NCBI RefSeq assembly: GCF_004919105.1
Contig: NZ_STGK01000007.1
Location: 1-64,000 of the forward strand
Reading direction: 5' to 3'
DNA from: Nocardioides sp. GY 10113
GTDB taxonomy: Bacteria; Actinomycetota; Actinomycetes; Propionibacteriales; Nocardioidaceae
DNA length: 64,000 nucleotides
Notes under the pieces: generated by a model
The model's database searches: none
Seen by the model: the letters and a program-made list of their open reading frames with translations, nothing else
Told to the model about the DNA's origin: nothing
Position numbers and translations under genes: made by a program
In this document: one piece after another, positions 26,602-35,130 of the stretch
Layout: the number at the start of each line of letters is the position of its first letter
How positions within the stretch are numbered: the stretch's first letter is position 1

Positions 26602-27507
26602 CTATGTGCCCCCGGTCCCTGCCGCGGCATGCTGCCTCATCGAGGACGCCGTCCGGCGTTCTGCAATCTCCGCGGTCAGATTGAATGCGAACTTCTGATC
26701 TGCCGCGATGGCCGGTCGCAGGAGAGGATGCTCCGCGAGATGCTCGGGCACCCAGATGTGCTGCGGCGGCGCGTAGGGCCACTCGAGCTCACCCGCCTGG
26801 TCGCTCTCGCCCTCCTCAGTGACTCGCACGATGCCCGCCGGAAGGTGCAGGGTCGCATCGTTGGCCAGAAACCAGGCGCGCTGATCCCGGCCAAGACGAT
26901 CGGAATGCGACTTAACCTCGACCAACTCCAGGCCTTCCACCGTCCCCTGCGGCGAGAAAGCGAGCACGATCAGGTCGGGCCAGCCGGCTCGACGACCCCA
27001 GTAGTCCTCGATCAGGTAGGAGAGAACCGCTTTCGTCTGCGCCGCGGACATCGCTCCCAGGAGCAGAGCAGCCGTCAGCTCGATGGCCAGGTCCTCGAGC
27101 GGGTGGGCTGTTCTCGCCAGCATCTCGCGTGCTGCCACCGTCGGCGAACGGTTCGCGATGAAGCGGCTAAGAAGCTCCTCGGAGTCGTCGGGGAGGCTTC
27201 GGATGTGGGCAGCCGCGACCTCGGCGCTCGGCCACGGGTCGGGGTCGTCGCTGTATCGAATCCGCCCCAGCGGCAACACCGGGTGCATCAACCCGCCCAG
27301 TAAATGGCCGAACGGAGGGTACTCCCCGCGCAGCACTACCTTCCCGCTCGACACGAAGTGCCGCGCGACCCAGTCCTCGACGGTGAGCGCGTCGGCCCAG
27401 TCCTCAGATCCGGGCGGCAGCAGCCGCCGCCGACCACGGCCCTTGCCCACCACGTAGCGTGCCGCGAGAGTCCGCTCGCCGGGCAGCCCGGCTGCAGCCC
27501 GGCTCAC
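26602..27507 (-). CDS. VRR-NUC-type nuclease coupled to type ISP enzyme
   Basis: 301 aa from a GTG overlapping the stop of the type ISP gene (GTGA, 27504-27507). A longer open frame upstream would lie inside that gene and has no ribosome site. The C-terminal half contains GWPDLIVLAF, ELVEVKSHSDRLGRDQRAW: Asp, then Glu-Val-Lys, then Gln/Trp, the VRR-NUC variant of PD-(D/E)XK. The N-terminal half is helical. VRR-NUC proteins cut structured DNA. The coupling implies it works with the restriction enzyme, perhaps processing its products; this is inferred. Confidence 0.85.
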   Translation of the reverse strand: MSRAAAGLPGERTLAARYVVGKGRGRRRLLPPGSEDWADALTVEDWVARHFVSSGKVVLRGEYPPFGHLLGGLMHPVLPLGRIRYSDDPDPWPSAEVAAAHIRSLPDDSEELLSRFIANRSPTVAAREMLARTAHPLEDLAIELTAALLLGAMSAAQTKAVLSYLIEDYWGRRAGWPDLIVLAFSPQGTVEGLELVEVKSHSDRLGRDQRAWFLANDATLHLPAGIVRVTEEGESDQAGELEWPYAPPQHIWVPEHLAEHPLLRPAIAADQKFAFNLTAEIAERRTASSMRQHAAAGTGGT

Positions 27508-30500
27508 TGCTGCTCCCGGATCGCGAGGGCGGGGAGGGCGTCGACGATCACCATCGTCTCCAGGCTGACCGTCACGATGCGCGCGAGCAGGTCGAGGATG
27601 TATCGGGGGTCCTCGACCTCGCGGCTCCAGTCGTTGGGGTCGTTGACGATGCCAGACGCCTTGTCGGTCTTCACCTGGTAGCGGTCGAGGATCCACTCGA
27701 CCGCCGAGCGGGAGCCGAGCTGGTAGCGGTACGCCGCCTCTGGGATGCCGCTGACCGTGATCTTGGAGTTGTAGATGATGCCTGTGCGGTCGGCAACGAG
27801 CTTCTTGGTCTCGGGGTCGCGGACCTTGGCGAACGCCAACTTCTGCACGCGGTAGAAGTCATACTCGTCCGCCCCCACCGGGGGCCTCGCGTCGAGACCG
27901 TCCAGCGGGTACGGCGTCACCGACTCGTAGCCGAGGTGCAGCTCGGAGAGCTGACGGCCCGCCTCGACGAACGGCCACGGGTCCTCGACCAGCGGGATCC
28001 GGGGCAGCATCTTCTTCAAGTCCGCCGCATAGGTCTCGCGGTACTCCCCGCTGTGCAGCAGCCCGTAGACGTAGAAGAAGATGTCGTCCTTGGCGAACTC
28101 GCCGTAGGCGGTCACGAAGCGCTTCAGCGCCTCGTCGGTGATGTTGTCGATGCGTCTGTAGCCGTCGATGTCGTTGGCATCCGCTCCGAAGGACAGCATG
28201 CCGTCATCGGAAACTGGTTCGTACCGCCAGCGCGGGAAGAACTGCCCAGGGTTGCCAGCACCGGGCAAGACCAGATCCGGAACACAGTTGATCATGATCG
28301 ATGTGAAGGAGCCAGCCGCGCCTGGAGCTGACACATAAAAGCCGTCGTTCGCGAGGTTAGGCTTCGGGAAGAACGCAGGTTGCCTCGAGACGCTGTCGTT
28401 CATCGACCGGCTGAAGTAGATCCTCTGCTTCATGAAGGGTCTGTAAGCAGCGACAGTTATGGCCTGCGGATCGAATTCATGCTGCTTTCCGCGCTCGTGG
28501 TCTCGAAGGAGCGCACGACTCCAACTGATCCTGGCTGGATCGGAGATAGCGGTCCGCGATACGCGACAAGTTTCGTAAGTCGCGATCATGCTCTGCATGT
28601 TGGCCGTGAGCGCGCCAAGCGACGAGTTATATGCCCATGCATCGCGATTGGTCTTGACGCCATCGCCATAGGCACCGAAGATCCGATCCGGCCCCTCGCT
28701 CTTAAGTCCAATCTGTAGGAACTTATCGAAGTCATCACGACGCTGGTTGAGCCAATCGCCGTGCTCGTTTGGAGTGATGTGGGTGACGGGTTCGAGTCTC
28801 GTGACGTCACCGGCCTCCGCGGTCTTGGCGAGCTTCTGCTCAGCGGTGAGGTAGTCGCCGATGTCGGTGTAGTGAATGGTGGCCGGGCCGGGCCTTTCGG
28901 GGTTACGCACCAGCACGGTCACTGCGACGGTGGCGCGGCTGCCTGACTCGAACACCGTCCCGCCCTCCTTCTTCCGCTGCTCGCCAGCAGTTCGGGCGTT
29001 GCCGCGCAGGTTGAGGACGTAGATGGAGGAGAACTCGTCCGCGAGGGTCTTGCGCATGCCGTCGGCCGTGTTGGAGTCCAGCCAGCCGCCGTTGGTGACG
29101 TAGGCGATCACGCCACGATCTTGGATGCGGAGGGTGGCCCACTTGATGGCACGGATGTAGGAGTCGTAGAGCGAGTTCTTGTTGGTCGCGGTCGACCGGT
29201 CGGCGTAGGTCCTACGGATCTGGTCGTCGAGGCCGGGGTACTTCTCGTTGGCGTTGTCGTCGTTGGCCGAGTCCTGGCCAGACGAGTAGGGCGGGTTGCC
29301 GACGATGACGGTGACGGGCGTCTGCTTGAGCTTCTCGAGGCGCTCGTTGTTCTCGGGGAAGACCTCCAGGTCGGGGGTGTCGTCGTCCTCCCACGACTGG
29401 AAAGTGTCCGTGAGGACGAGCCCTGGAAACTCGACGTATTCGTGGCCGGGATCGGCGGCACGCTTGCCGCCACCTGGCGCCGCGACCGACGTCATCACGT
29501 CGTAGTAGGTGGTCTCGATGTTGACCGCGGCGATGTAGTAGGCGAGCAGCAGGATTTCGTTGGCGTGGAGTTCCTCGGCGTACTTCCGGGCGAGGTCGTG
29601 CGGCTCGATCAGTCCGAGCTGGAGCAGCCGGACCAGGAAGGTGCCCGTGCCTGTGAACGGGTCGAGGATGTGGACGCCCTCGTCGGTGAGGCCCTGTCCG
29701 AACTCCTGGCGTAGAACGGTGTCGGCGGAGCGGAGGATGAAGTCGACGATCTCGACGGGGGTGTAGACGATGCCGAGCTTGTCGACGGTCTTCTTGAAGG
29801 CGGTCGAAAAGAAGGTGTCGTAGAGCTCGACGATGATCCGCTGCCGGCCCTCGGCAGAGTCGATGCCCGCGACCCGCATCCGAACGGAGTCGTAGAACTT
29901 CTCCAGGGTGCGGTTCTCGTCGTCGACGTTGTGGGCGTCCAGTGCCGCGAGCATCCGCTCCATGGTGGTGGCGACGGGGTTGTGCTCGAGGAACTGAGAA
30001 CCGGCGAAGAGTGCGTCGAAGACGGGCCGGGTGATCAGGTGCTGGGCCAGCATGTCGATCGCGTCGGCCTCGGTGATGCCGTCATTGAGGTTGTTACGCA
30101 GGCCGGTTAGGAAGTGGTCGAACTCGTCCCGGACTCCCGTGTTGGGGTCGTTCAGGAGGGCGTGGATCCGGGTGGTCTGGCGGGTGGCGATGTCGGCGAC
30201 GGACTTGGCCCAGTCGGTCCAGTACCGGCGTGATCCGACCTTGGCGACGATCTTGGCGTACATGGCGTCGCGGAGCAGGTCGAGGTCGCGGAAGGCCAGC
30301 GGCAGCTCGAGCTGCTCGTCCGTGCGGTCGTGGTCGGTGACGCCGATGACGTTGATCTTGTCGTCGCGCTTGGCGGTGAGCTCGATGCGGTTGACCATCG
30401 CGTCGAACCGCTCGTCATGGGCACGCAAGGCCTGGAGAACCTCCCACACGGCGGCGTACCGCTTGTTGTCGGCGAGCGCCTGCTCCGGGGTCATTCCAGC

Positions 30501-32303
30501 GGGGATCCCAACCGGAAGGATGATGTAGCCGTACTGCTTGCCGGGCGCGAGCCGCATCACGCGGCCGACGGACTGGACGATGTCGACGATCGACTTGCGC
30601 GGGGACAGGAACATCACCGCGTCCAGGGCGGGGACGTCGACGCCCTCGGAGAGGCAGCGGGCGTTCGTCAGGATCCGGGCGCTGTTCGGTGCGGGTTCCT
30701 CCTTAAGCCAGTCGAGGCGCTCGTTGCGCTCGAGGGCGTTGAAGGTGCCGTCGACGTGGCGAACCGTGCACTTCAGCGGAAGCTCGCCGTCCTCCTCCAG
30801 GCCGGTCGAACGCGCGTAGTGCTCGGTGATGTCGGTGAACATCTGCTCGACCCGCTTGGAGTCCTTGATGTTCCCGGCGAAGGCGACCGCGCGGCGCATC
30901 GGATCGGTGTCGGGGGCGAAGGAGTGCTCGGCCTTGCCGATCTTGGCCAGGCCGTTCCAGCAGCCGACCAGCTTGGCGGCGTCGTCGAGCTGGAGCTCGT
31001 TGTCGGCGTCGGAGAGCTGCTGCTGGAACGTCCTCGCGACCGACTCCTCGTCGACGGCGAGGACGAGCACCTTGTAGTCCGTGAGCAGATTCCGCTCGAC
31101 GGCCTCGCCAAATCCGAGACGGTGGAACTCGGGACCAAAATCGTCGGCCTTGTCATCCATGGACACGACTACAGCGTTGGCCTCGCCCGCCTTCGCGCGG
31201 GAAGCATCGTTGTAGATCCGCGGGGTAGCCGTCATGTAGAGACGGCGGGCGCCCGGGAGGTAGGCGTTGTTGTGGACCCGTACGAACGCGGACTCCTCAG
31301 CGCCCGCGAGGGTGACGCCGGTGGTGCGGTGGGCCTCGTCGCAGACGATCAGGTCGAACGGCTCCCGGCCCTGCTGGGCACGGGCGACGACGTCGATGGA
31401 CTGGTAGGTGGAGAAGACCACCGTCATCGCGTCGGTGTCCTTGGCGGCGGCGTCGAGGCGGGCGCGGAGGATGTCGACGTTGGTGGTGGCCGGCAGGGCG
31501 AGGTCGACGGTCGAGATGTCCTCGTCGTTAGCCGAGCGCTTGGTGGACTTGGCGTCGGAGCAGACCGCGAGCGGGCGGATCGGGAGCTCGGACTCGGAGA
31601 CCCACTCCCGGACGGTCTGGGAGAGCAGGGAGATCGAGGGGACCAGGAACAGGACGCTGCCGCCTGCGCCGACGTTCTGCTCGGCCAGGCGCAGCGAGGT
31701 GAAGGTCTTGCCGGTGCCGCAGGCCATGATCAGTCGGCCGCGGTCGGTCTCCCCGAACCCGGCGGTGACCTTCTCGATGGCGGTGGCCTGGTGCGGGCGG
31801 GGCTGCTTCTTCTCGTGGAGCTCGAGCTCGACGGTGATCTGGGTGGGGTCGAGCAGCTTCCAGTCGACCCGGGAATGCTCGAGGTCGGACAGCCCGATGC
31901 GGCGTACCGGCTTGGCCTGGTCCTTCAGCGTCTGCTCGGCGTTGGCGTTCCACTTCTCGGTGGTGGAGACGACGATCCGGTCGGTGAACGCATTGGTGCC
32001 CGAGGCAGCCAGGAAGGAGTCGATCATCGGCTTGGTGACGTAGACGTGCGGCGCGAAGAACTTGCACTGGATCGCGGTCAGGTCACCGGTGATCGCGTCC
32101 TTGGCGACCAGGTCGATGCCGGTGTCGTGCTTGCCCTGGTTGCCGGGCCACTCGCCCCACAGCCAGACGTCGGAGAACTGGTCGGCGAAGACCGGGTCGA
32201 TCCGCAGGTACGCCTGCACCAGCCGCTCGAACTTCGTGCCCTTGTCCGCCTCGGACAGAGCGGATGCGCGCAGGTGGTCCAGCACCTCGTAGATCGTCGT
32301 CAC
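27504..32303 (-). CDS. Type ISP single-chain restriction-modification enzyme
   Basis: 1599 aa from the GTG at 32303 with AGAGGG upstream. Domain order is that of LlaGI/LlaBIII, and the length is usual for the family. The N-terminus is Mrr-like nuclease (GIDLVAK...IQCK, about 60-75). The SF2 translocase follows, with Walker A CGTGKT near 195, DEAH-type CDEAHR near 320 and a motif VI region. The N6-adenine methylase has FTGTGTF near 880 and NPPY near 1002. The C-terminal target recognition region is about 1180-1355. The enzyme methylates one strand of an asymmetric site and translocates to cut unmodified DNA. The target recognition part is visibly lower in G+C than the rest, a sign of domain exchange. 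Confidence 0.95.
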   Translation of the reverse strand: MTTIYEVLDHLRASALSEADKGTKFERLVQAYLRIDPVFADQFSDVWLWGEWPGNQGKHDTGIDLVAKDAITGDLTAIQCKFFAPHVYVTKPMIDSFLAASGTNAFTDRIVVSTTEKWNANAEQTLKDQAKPVRRIGLSDLEHSRVDWKLLDPTQITVELELHEKKQPRPHQATAIEKVTAGFGETDRGRLIMACGTGKTFTSLRLAEQNVGAGGSVLFLVPSISLLSQTVREWVSESELPIRPLAVCSDAKSTKRSANDEDISTVDLALPATTNVDILRARLDAAAKDTDAMTVVFSTYQSIDVVARAQQGREPFDLIVCDEAHRTTGVTLAGAEESAFVRVHNNAYLPGARRLYMTATPRIYNDASRAKAGEANAVVVSMDDKADDFGPEFHRLGFGEAVERNLLTDYKVLVLAVDEESVARTFQQQLSDADNELQLDDAAKLVGCWNGLAKIGKAEHSFAPDTDPMRRAVAFAGNIKDSKRVEQMFTDITEHYARSTGLEEDGELPLKCTVRHVDGTFNALERNERLDWLKEEPAPNSARILTNARCLSEGVDVPALDAVMFLSPRKSIVDIVQSVGRVMRLAPGKQYGYIILPVGIPAGMTPEQALADNKRYAAVWEVLQALRAHDERFDAMVNRIELTAKRDDKINVIGVTDHDRTDEQLELPLAFRDLDLLRDAMYAKIVAKVGSRRYWTDWAKSVADIATRQTTRIHALLNDPNTGVRDEFDHFLTGLRNNLNDGITEADAIDMLAQHLITRPVFDALFAGSQFLEHNPVATTMERMLAALDAHNVDDENRTLEKFYDSVRMRVAGIDSAEGRQRIIVELYDTFFSTAFKKTVDKLGIVYTPVEIVDFILRSADTVLRQEFGQGLTDEGVHILDPFTGTGTFLVRLLQLGLIEPHDLARKYAEELHANEILLLAYYIAAVNIETTYYDVMTSVAAPGGGKRAADPGHEYVEFPGLVLTDTFQSWEDDDTPDLEVFPENNERLEKLKQTPVTVIVGNPPYSSGQDSANDDNANEKYPGLDDQIRRTYADRSTATNKNSLYDSYIRAIKWATLRIQDRGVIAYVTNGGWLDSNTADGMRKTLADEFSSIYVLNLRGNARTAGEQRKKEGGTVFESGSRATVAVTVLVRNPERPGPATIHYTDIGDYLTAEQKLAKTAEAGDVTRLEPVTHITPNEHGDWLNQRRDDFDKFLQIGLKSEGPDRIFGAYGDGVKTNRDAWAYNSSLGALTANMQSMIATYETCRVSRTAISDPARISWSRALLRDHERGKQHEFDPQAITVAAYRPFMKQRIYFSRSMNDSVSRQPAFFPKPNLANDGFYVSAPGAAGSFTSIMINCVPDLVLPGAGNPGQFFPRWRYEPVSDDGMLSFGADANDIDGYRRIDNITDEALKRFVTAYGEFAKDDIFFYVYGLLHSGEYRETYAADLKKMLPRIPLVEDPWPFVEAGRQLSELHLGYESVTPYPLDGLDARPPVGADEYDFYRVQKLAFAKVRDPETKKLVADRTGIIYNSKITVSGIPEAAYRYQLGSRSAVEWILDRYQVKTDKASGIVNDPNDWSREVEDPRYILDLLARIVTVSLETMVIVDALPALAIREQQ

Positions 32304-32446
32304 GCCCTCTTGATACCTCACCGGTCCGTCGCATGGGGCGCACTCCCCCTCCGTCGGCGGTTTCGGAACAAATCGCACGGCATGCAATCGAGCGACCTAC
32401 CCTCGATGGGTCCGTGCCTTGGCACGGCCGCGGGGAGGGGTACTTG
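32304..32446. promoter_or_regulatory. Divergent promoter region of defence island
   Basis: 143 bases between the type ISP gene and the nuclease-helicase pair. A perfect hairpin CCGTGCC-TT-GGCACGG (32412-32427) lies just before the GGGGAGGGG ribosome site, and a shorter ACCC-N5-GGGT element precedes it. These could be regulator sites or control translation of the nuclease gene. Confidence 0.4.
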
Positions 32447-35122
32447 GTGAGCGGTCTGATCGCCGGCGGTGGCAGCGGTGCCGTCGCGTCCTCGGCGCAC
32501 GCGGGGTGCGAGCGGTTCCGGATGACCGATCCGATGCTGCTGGGCCGCAGCCGCCGGGCGCTGGCCGCCGATCTCGGTGCGCCCGACATCGGCGCGGGCA
32601 TCCCGACCGCGCGGTGGGTGCGGGCGATGGCGTTCGAGCGGATGGTGCACGACGAGTCCTTCGTCTCCGAGCTGCTGACCCGCGCGGTGGGGCTCCTCGG
32701 GTTGGAGCGGCCGAAGGCGGTCCGGATCCGTTCGGGCAAGGACGCGGTCGCGGTCACCGCGTCCGAGCTGGCGGCCGCCGACCTGAAGGCGCGGCACGCC
32801 GGCGAGGCCACGATGCTGTTCAGCCTCCGGGTGCCGTTCCTGCACCTGGAGAAGGAGGCGGGCGCGACCGACGTACGCCCCGACTTCGCGATCGTCGTCC
32901 CCCAGTCCGGCAGCCCCGCGCCGGGCTCGTGGCTGGTGATGGGCGATGCGAAGGACTTTGAGCGGGTGCGGGCGCGGATCGACGACGGACGGATGCTCAA
33001 GGGATTCCTCCAGGTCGCGCTCGGAGCCGAGTCCGCCGCCGCCTGGTCCAAGCTGCCCCGGGCCATGGCGGTACACCGGTTCGGGGTGCTCGCGGTGCCT
33101 CGCAACGCCTACCTGCGTCCGGAGGCCGTGGTGGAGGACCTCGCCGACCACCGCCGAGAAGTCAGAGTCCGGGTCGAGGAGCGGATCGCGGCGCTCGGCG
33201 CACTGCAGGCGGTGCCGTCGACCCCCGACGAACTGCGTGCCCATGTGGACCACGTCGCGGCGACCTACGACCCGACGACCTGTCCGACCTGCTCACTGTT
33301 CCGGTACTGCCGCGGGGAACTGCGCGGCTCCGGCGACCCGACGGCGGTGCTGACTGAGATCGGGGTCCGGCCCGCCCAGCGGGCCGCCGTGCTGGGTCTG
33401 GTCGACGGCACGGGGGTCGCTCCTCCCCCGTCGGCCCCGGCGTCCCTGGTCGCTGCCGTCGAGGCCACGGTCAGCGGGTTGCCGGTCCGGACCGGACGCC
33501 TGCGCATCGACGCCGTCGGGCAGCCGGGCTGCATCAACGTGGTCGCGGTCAAGTCCGACGCGGCCGCGCTCGGCGTGCATGGGATCGCGGTCCAGCGGAT
33601 CGACGGGTCCGGCACGGAACCGTGGCAGCGGCGCACCTTCGAGCGGACCAACGCCACCGAGACCCGGCACGCGGCGATGAGCCTGCTCGGCGCCGGCGTG
33701 CGGGAGGTTCTCGCGGCCGGGCACGGGCCGGTGCACCTGGTGGTGCCGGACAAGCCGACCGCCGACCTGCTGGTCTCGATAGCCGACTCACTGGCCGGCG
33801 TCGAACTGAGCCGGCTGCGGTGGCTACGCGACCTGGCGGAGGGCCGGGAGATCCTCACCTTCGACGGCGAGCCCGCCACCCTGCCCGACGCGCTGGACGA
33901 CGACGCCCGGACCGCCGTGAGCCTGCTGCTGGAGGAGGACCGGGCACGGGCCTTCGGGCTGCGGCAGCCGGTGGTCGACCTCCGGGCGGTGGTCACCACC
34001 TACCTCACCCCCGGTGGCCCGCGCTCCGACGCCGGCCGCCTCGACTACCTCCTCGCCTGGGCCGAGGCCACCACTCCCCTGGAACACCGAGCCGTCACCG
34101 ACGCCATCGCCGACGGCAGTGACACCCCCGGCGCCCGGCTCTCCACCGAGCTCTCCGACCAGGTCCACGACGCCGGCCGCCCCGGTCGGGGCGATCCGGT
34201 GCGGTACCAGCAGCTGGTGGACGAGGCCCTGGACTATCGCATCGACGTTCTGAACCGGTCCGTCGCCTTCCTGGACACGCTGCCGAACTCGCGGCTGCGG
34301 CCCGCCTACCGGGCGCTCGAGCAGGACGCCCAGACCGTGTGGGGACGCAGGCTCGCGCTTCAGGCGTCCGACCTGGTCCGGTTCTCCCGCACCTACCGGT
34401 ACTGGCGCAACGCCCAGGTCGACATGCTCGACGCCGACCGGAAGTGCCGCGACCAACTGGCGGCGCTGGTCGACGACCAGGTCGCCCACGACCGTGCGGC
34501 GGACGCCGGCGTACGCGAGCTCGCGGTGGCCACGGTCGTCGGACTCGCCCCGCTGCGGCTGGAGGTCGCGTCGCGGCAGATGAAGGACGGTAGCGTGGTC
34601 GTCCTGCTCCACGGCCCCTCGGGGCCGGCCGTCGAAGGGGACGTCGACCTGACCGTGCAGGCGACCAGCTTCAAGCTCGGTCGGATGGCGATCGGAAGGC
34701 TGACCGACGACGGCGAGCCCGGGCTGCTCTGGGAGCCGGTCGTCACGCCTGCGTTGGCGCTGGGCGACCGCGTCGTGCTCGGTGACGCCGAGTGGCTCGG
34801 CGGCGGCTACAAGTCGGGCCACGAGATGGCGATCAAGCGTCCCGGCGTCGACGGGCTGGCGGCCCCAGGCCAGGACTGCACTCCCGACTCATACGCGACC
34901 GATCCCGCCGGTCACCAGTGGTGCTGCCGCCCGCACGAGGCCGCCGAGGCCGAGTGGTCCGACACCATCGCCGAACGCCGGTCCCGGGGCGAGCTCAACC
35001 CCGAGGTGTGGCCGCCAGTGATCGACGAGGAGCGTTTCGACCCCGCCGACGGCGAGGACCCGGTCCCCGGCACCGACCCTGGCCCCGTGCCGGCCGACCT
35101 CACCCTGGACGACCTGGACTGA
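32447..35122 (+). CDS. Fe-S RecB/Cas4-like nuclease (Dna2-type, TM0106-like)
   Basis: 891 aa from the GTG at 32447, with GGGGAGGGG 6 bases upstream. PD-(D/E)XK core: Asp146 (DFAIVV) and Asp167-Ala-Lys169 (GDAKDF). Four Cys fit an iron-sulfur staple of the Cas4/AddB/Dna2 kind: Cys21 near the N-terminus and Cys279, Cys282 and Cys288 (CPTCSLFRYC). Residues 300-890 continue with a helical and beta-rich region like the N-terminal half of TM0106-type RecB/Dna2 proteins. A C-terminal Cys/His patch (HQWCCRPHE) is unusual. In Dna2-like proteins the SF1 helicase is fused; here it is the next gene, 8 bases downstream. Likely resects or degrades foreign DNA. Confidence 0.85.
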   Translation: MSGLIAGGGSGAVASSAHAGCERFRMTDPMLLGRSRRALAADLGAPDIGAGIPTARWVRAMAFERMVHDESFVSELLTRAVGLLGLERPKAVRIRSGKDAVAVTASELAAADLKARHAGEATMLFSLRVPFLHLEKEAGATDVRPDFAIVVPQSGSPAPGSWLVMGDAKDFERVRARIDDGRMLKGFLQVALGAESAAAWSKLPRAMAVHRFGVLAVPRNAYLRPEAVVEDLADHRREVRVRVEERIAALGALQAVPSTPDELRAHVDHVAATYDPTTCPTCSLFRYCRGELRGSGDPTAVLTEIGVRPAQRAAVLGLVDGTGVAPPPSAPASLVAAVEATVSGLPVRTGRLRIDAVGQPGCINVVAVKSDAAALGVHGIAVQRIDGSGTEPWQRRTFERTNATETRHAAMSLLGAGVREVLAAGHGPVHLVVPDKPTADLLVSIADSLAGVELSRLRWLRDLAEGREILTFDGEPATLPDALDDDARTAVSLLLEEDRARAFGLRQPVVDLRAVVTTYLTPGGPRSDAGRLDYLLAWAEATTPLEHRAVTDAIADGSDTPGARLSTELSDQVHDAGRPGRGDPVRYQQLVDEALDYRIDVLNRSVAFLDTLPNSRLRPAYRALEQDAQTVWGRRLALQASDLVRFSRTYRYWRNAQVDMLDADRKCRDQLAALVDDQVAHDRAADAGVRELAVATVVGLAPLRLEVASRQMKDGSVVVLLHGPSGPAVEGDVDLTVQATSFKLGRMAIGRLTDDGEPGLLWEPVVTPALALGDRVVLGDAEWLGGGYKSGHEMAIKRPGVDGLAAPGQDCTPDSYATDPAGHQWCCRPHEAAEAEWSDTIAERRSRGELNPEVWPPVIDEERFDPADGEDPVPGTDPGPVPADLTLDDLD

Positions 35123-35130
35123 CGGGCTGA

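Noticed and set aside
27508-27696. N-terminal extension of the VRR-NUC protein
   Set aside because: It would be read within the type ISP coding region, is Arg/Pro-rich and has no ribosome site; the GTG at 27507 fits coupling.
28789-28798. GGTTCGAGTC, like a tRNA T-arm
   Set aside because: It lies inside the type ISP coding sequence and no acceptor, D or anticodon arms fit around it.
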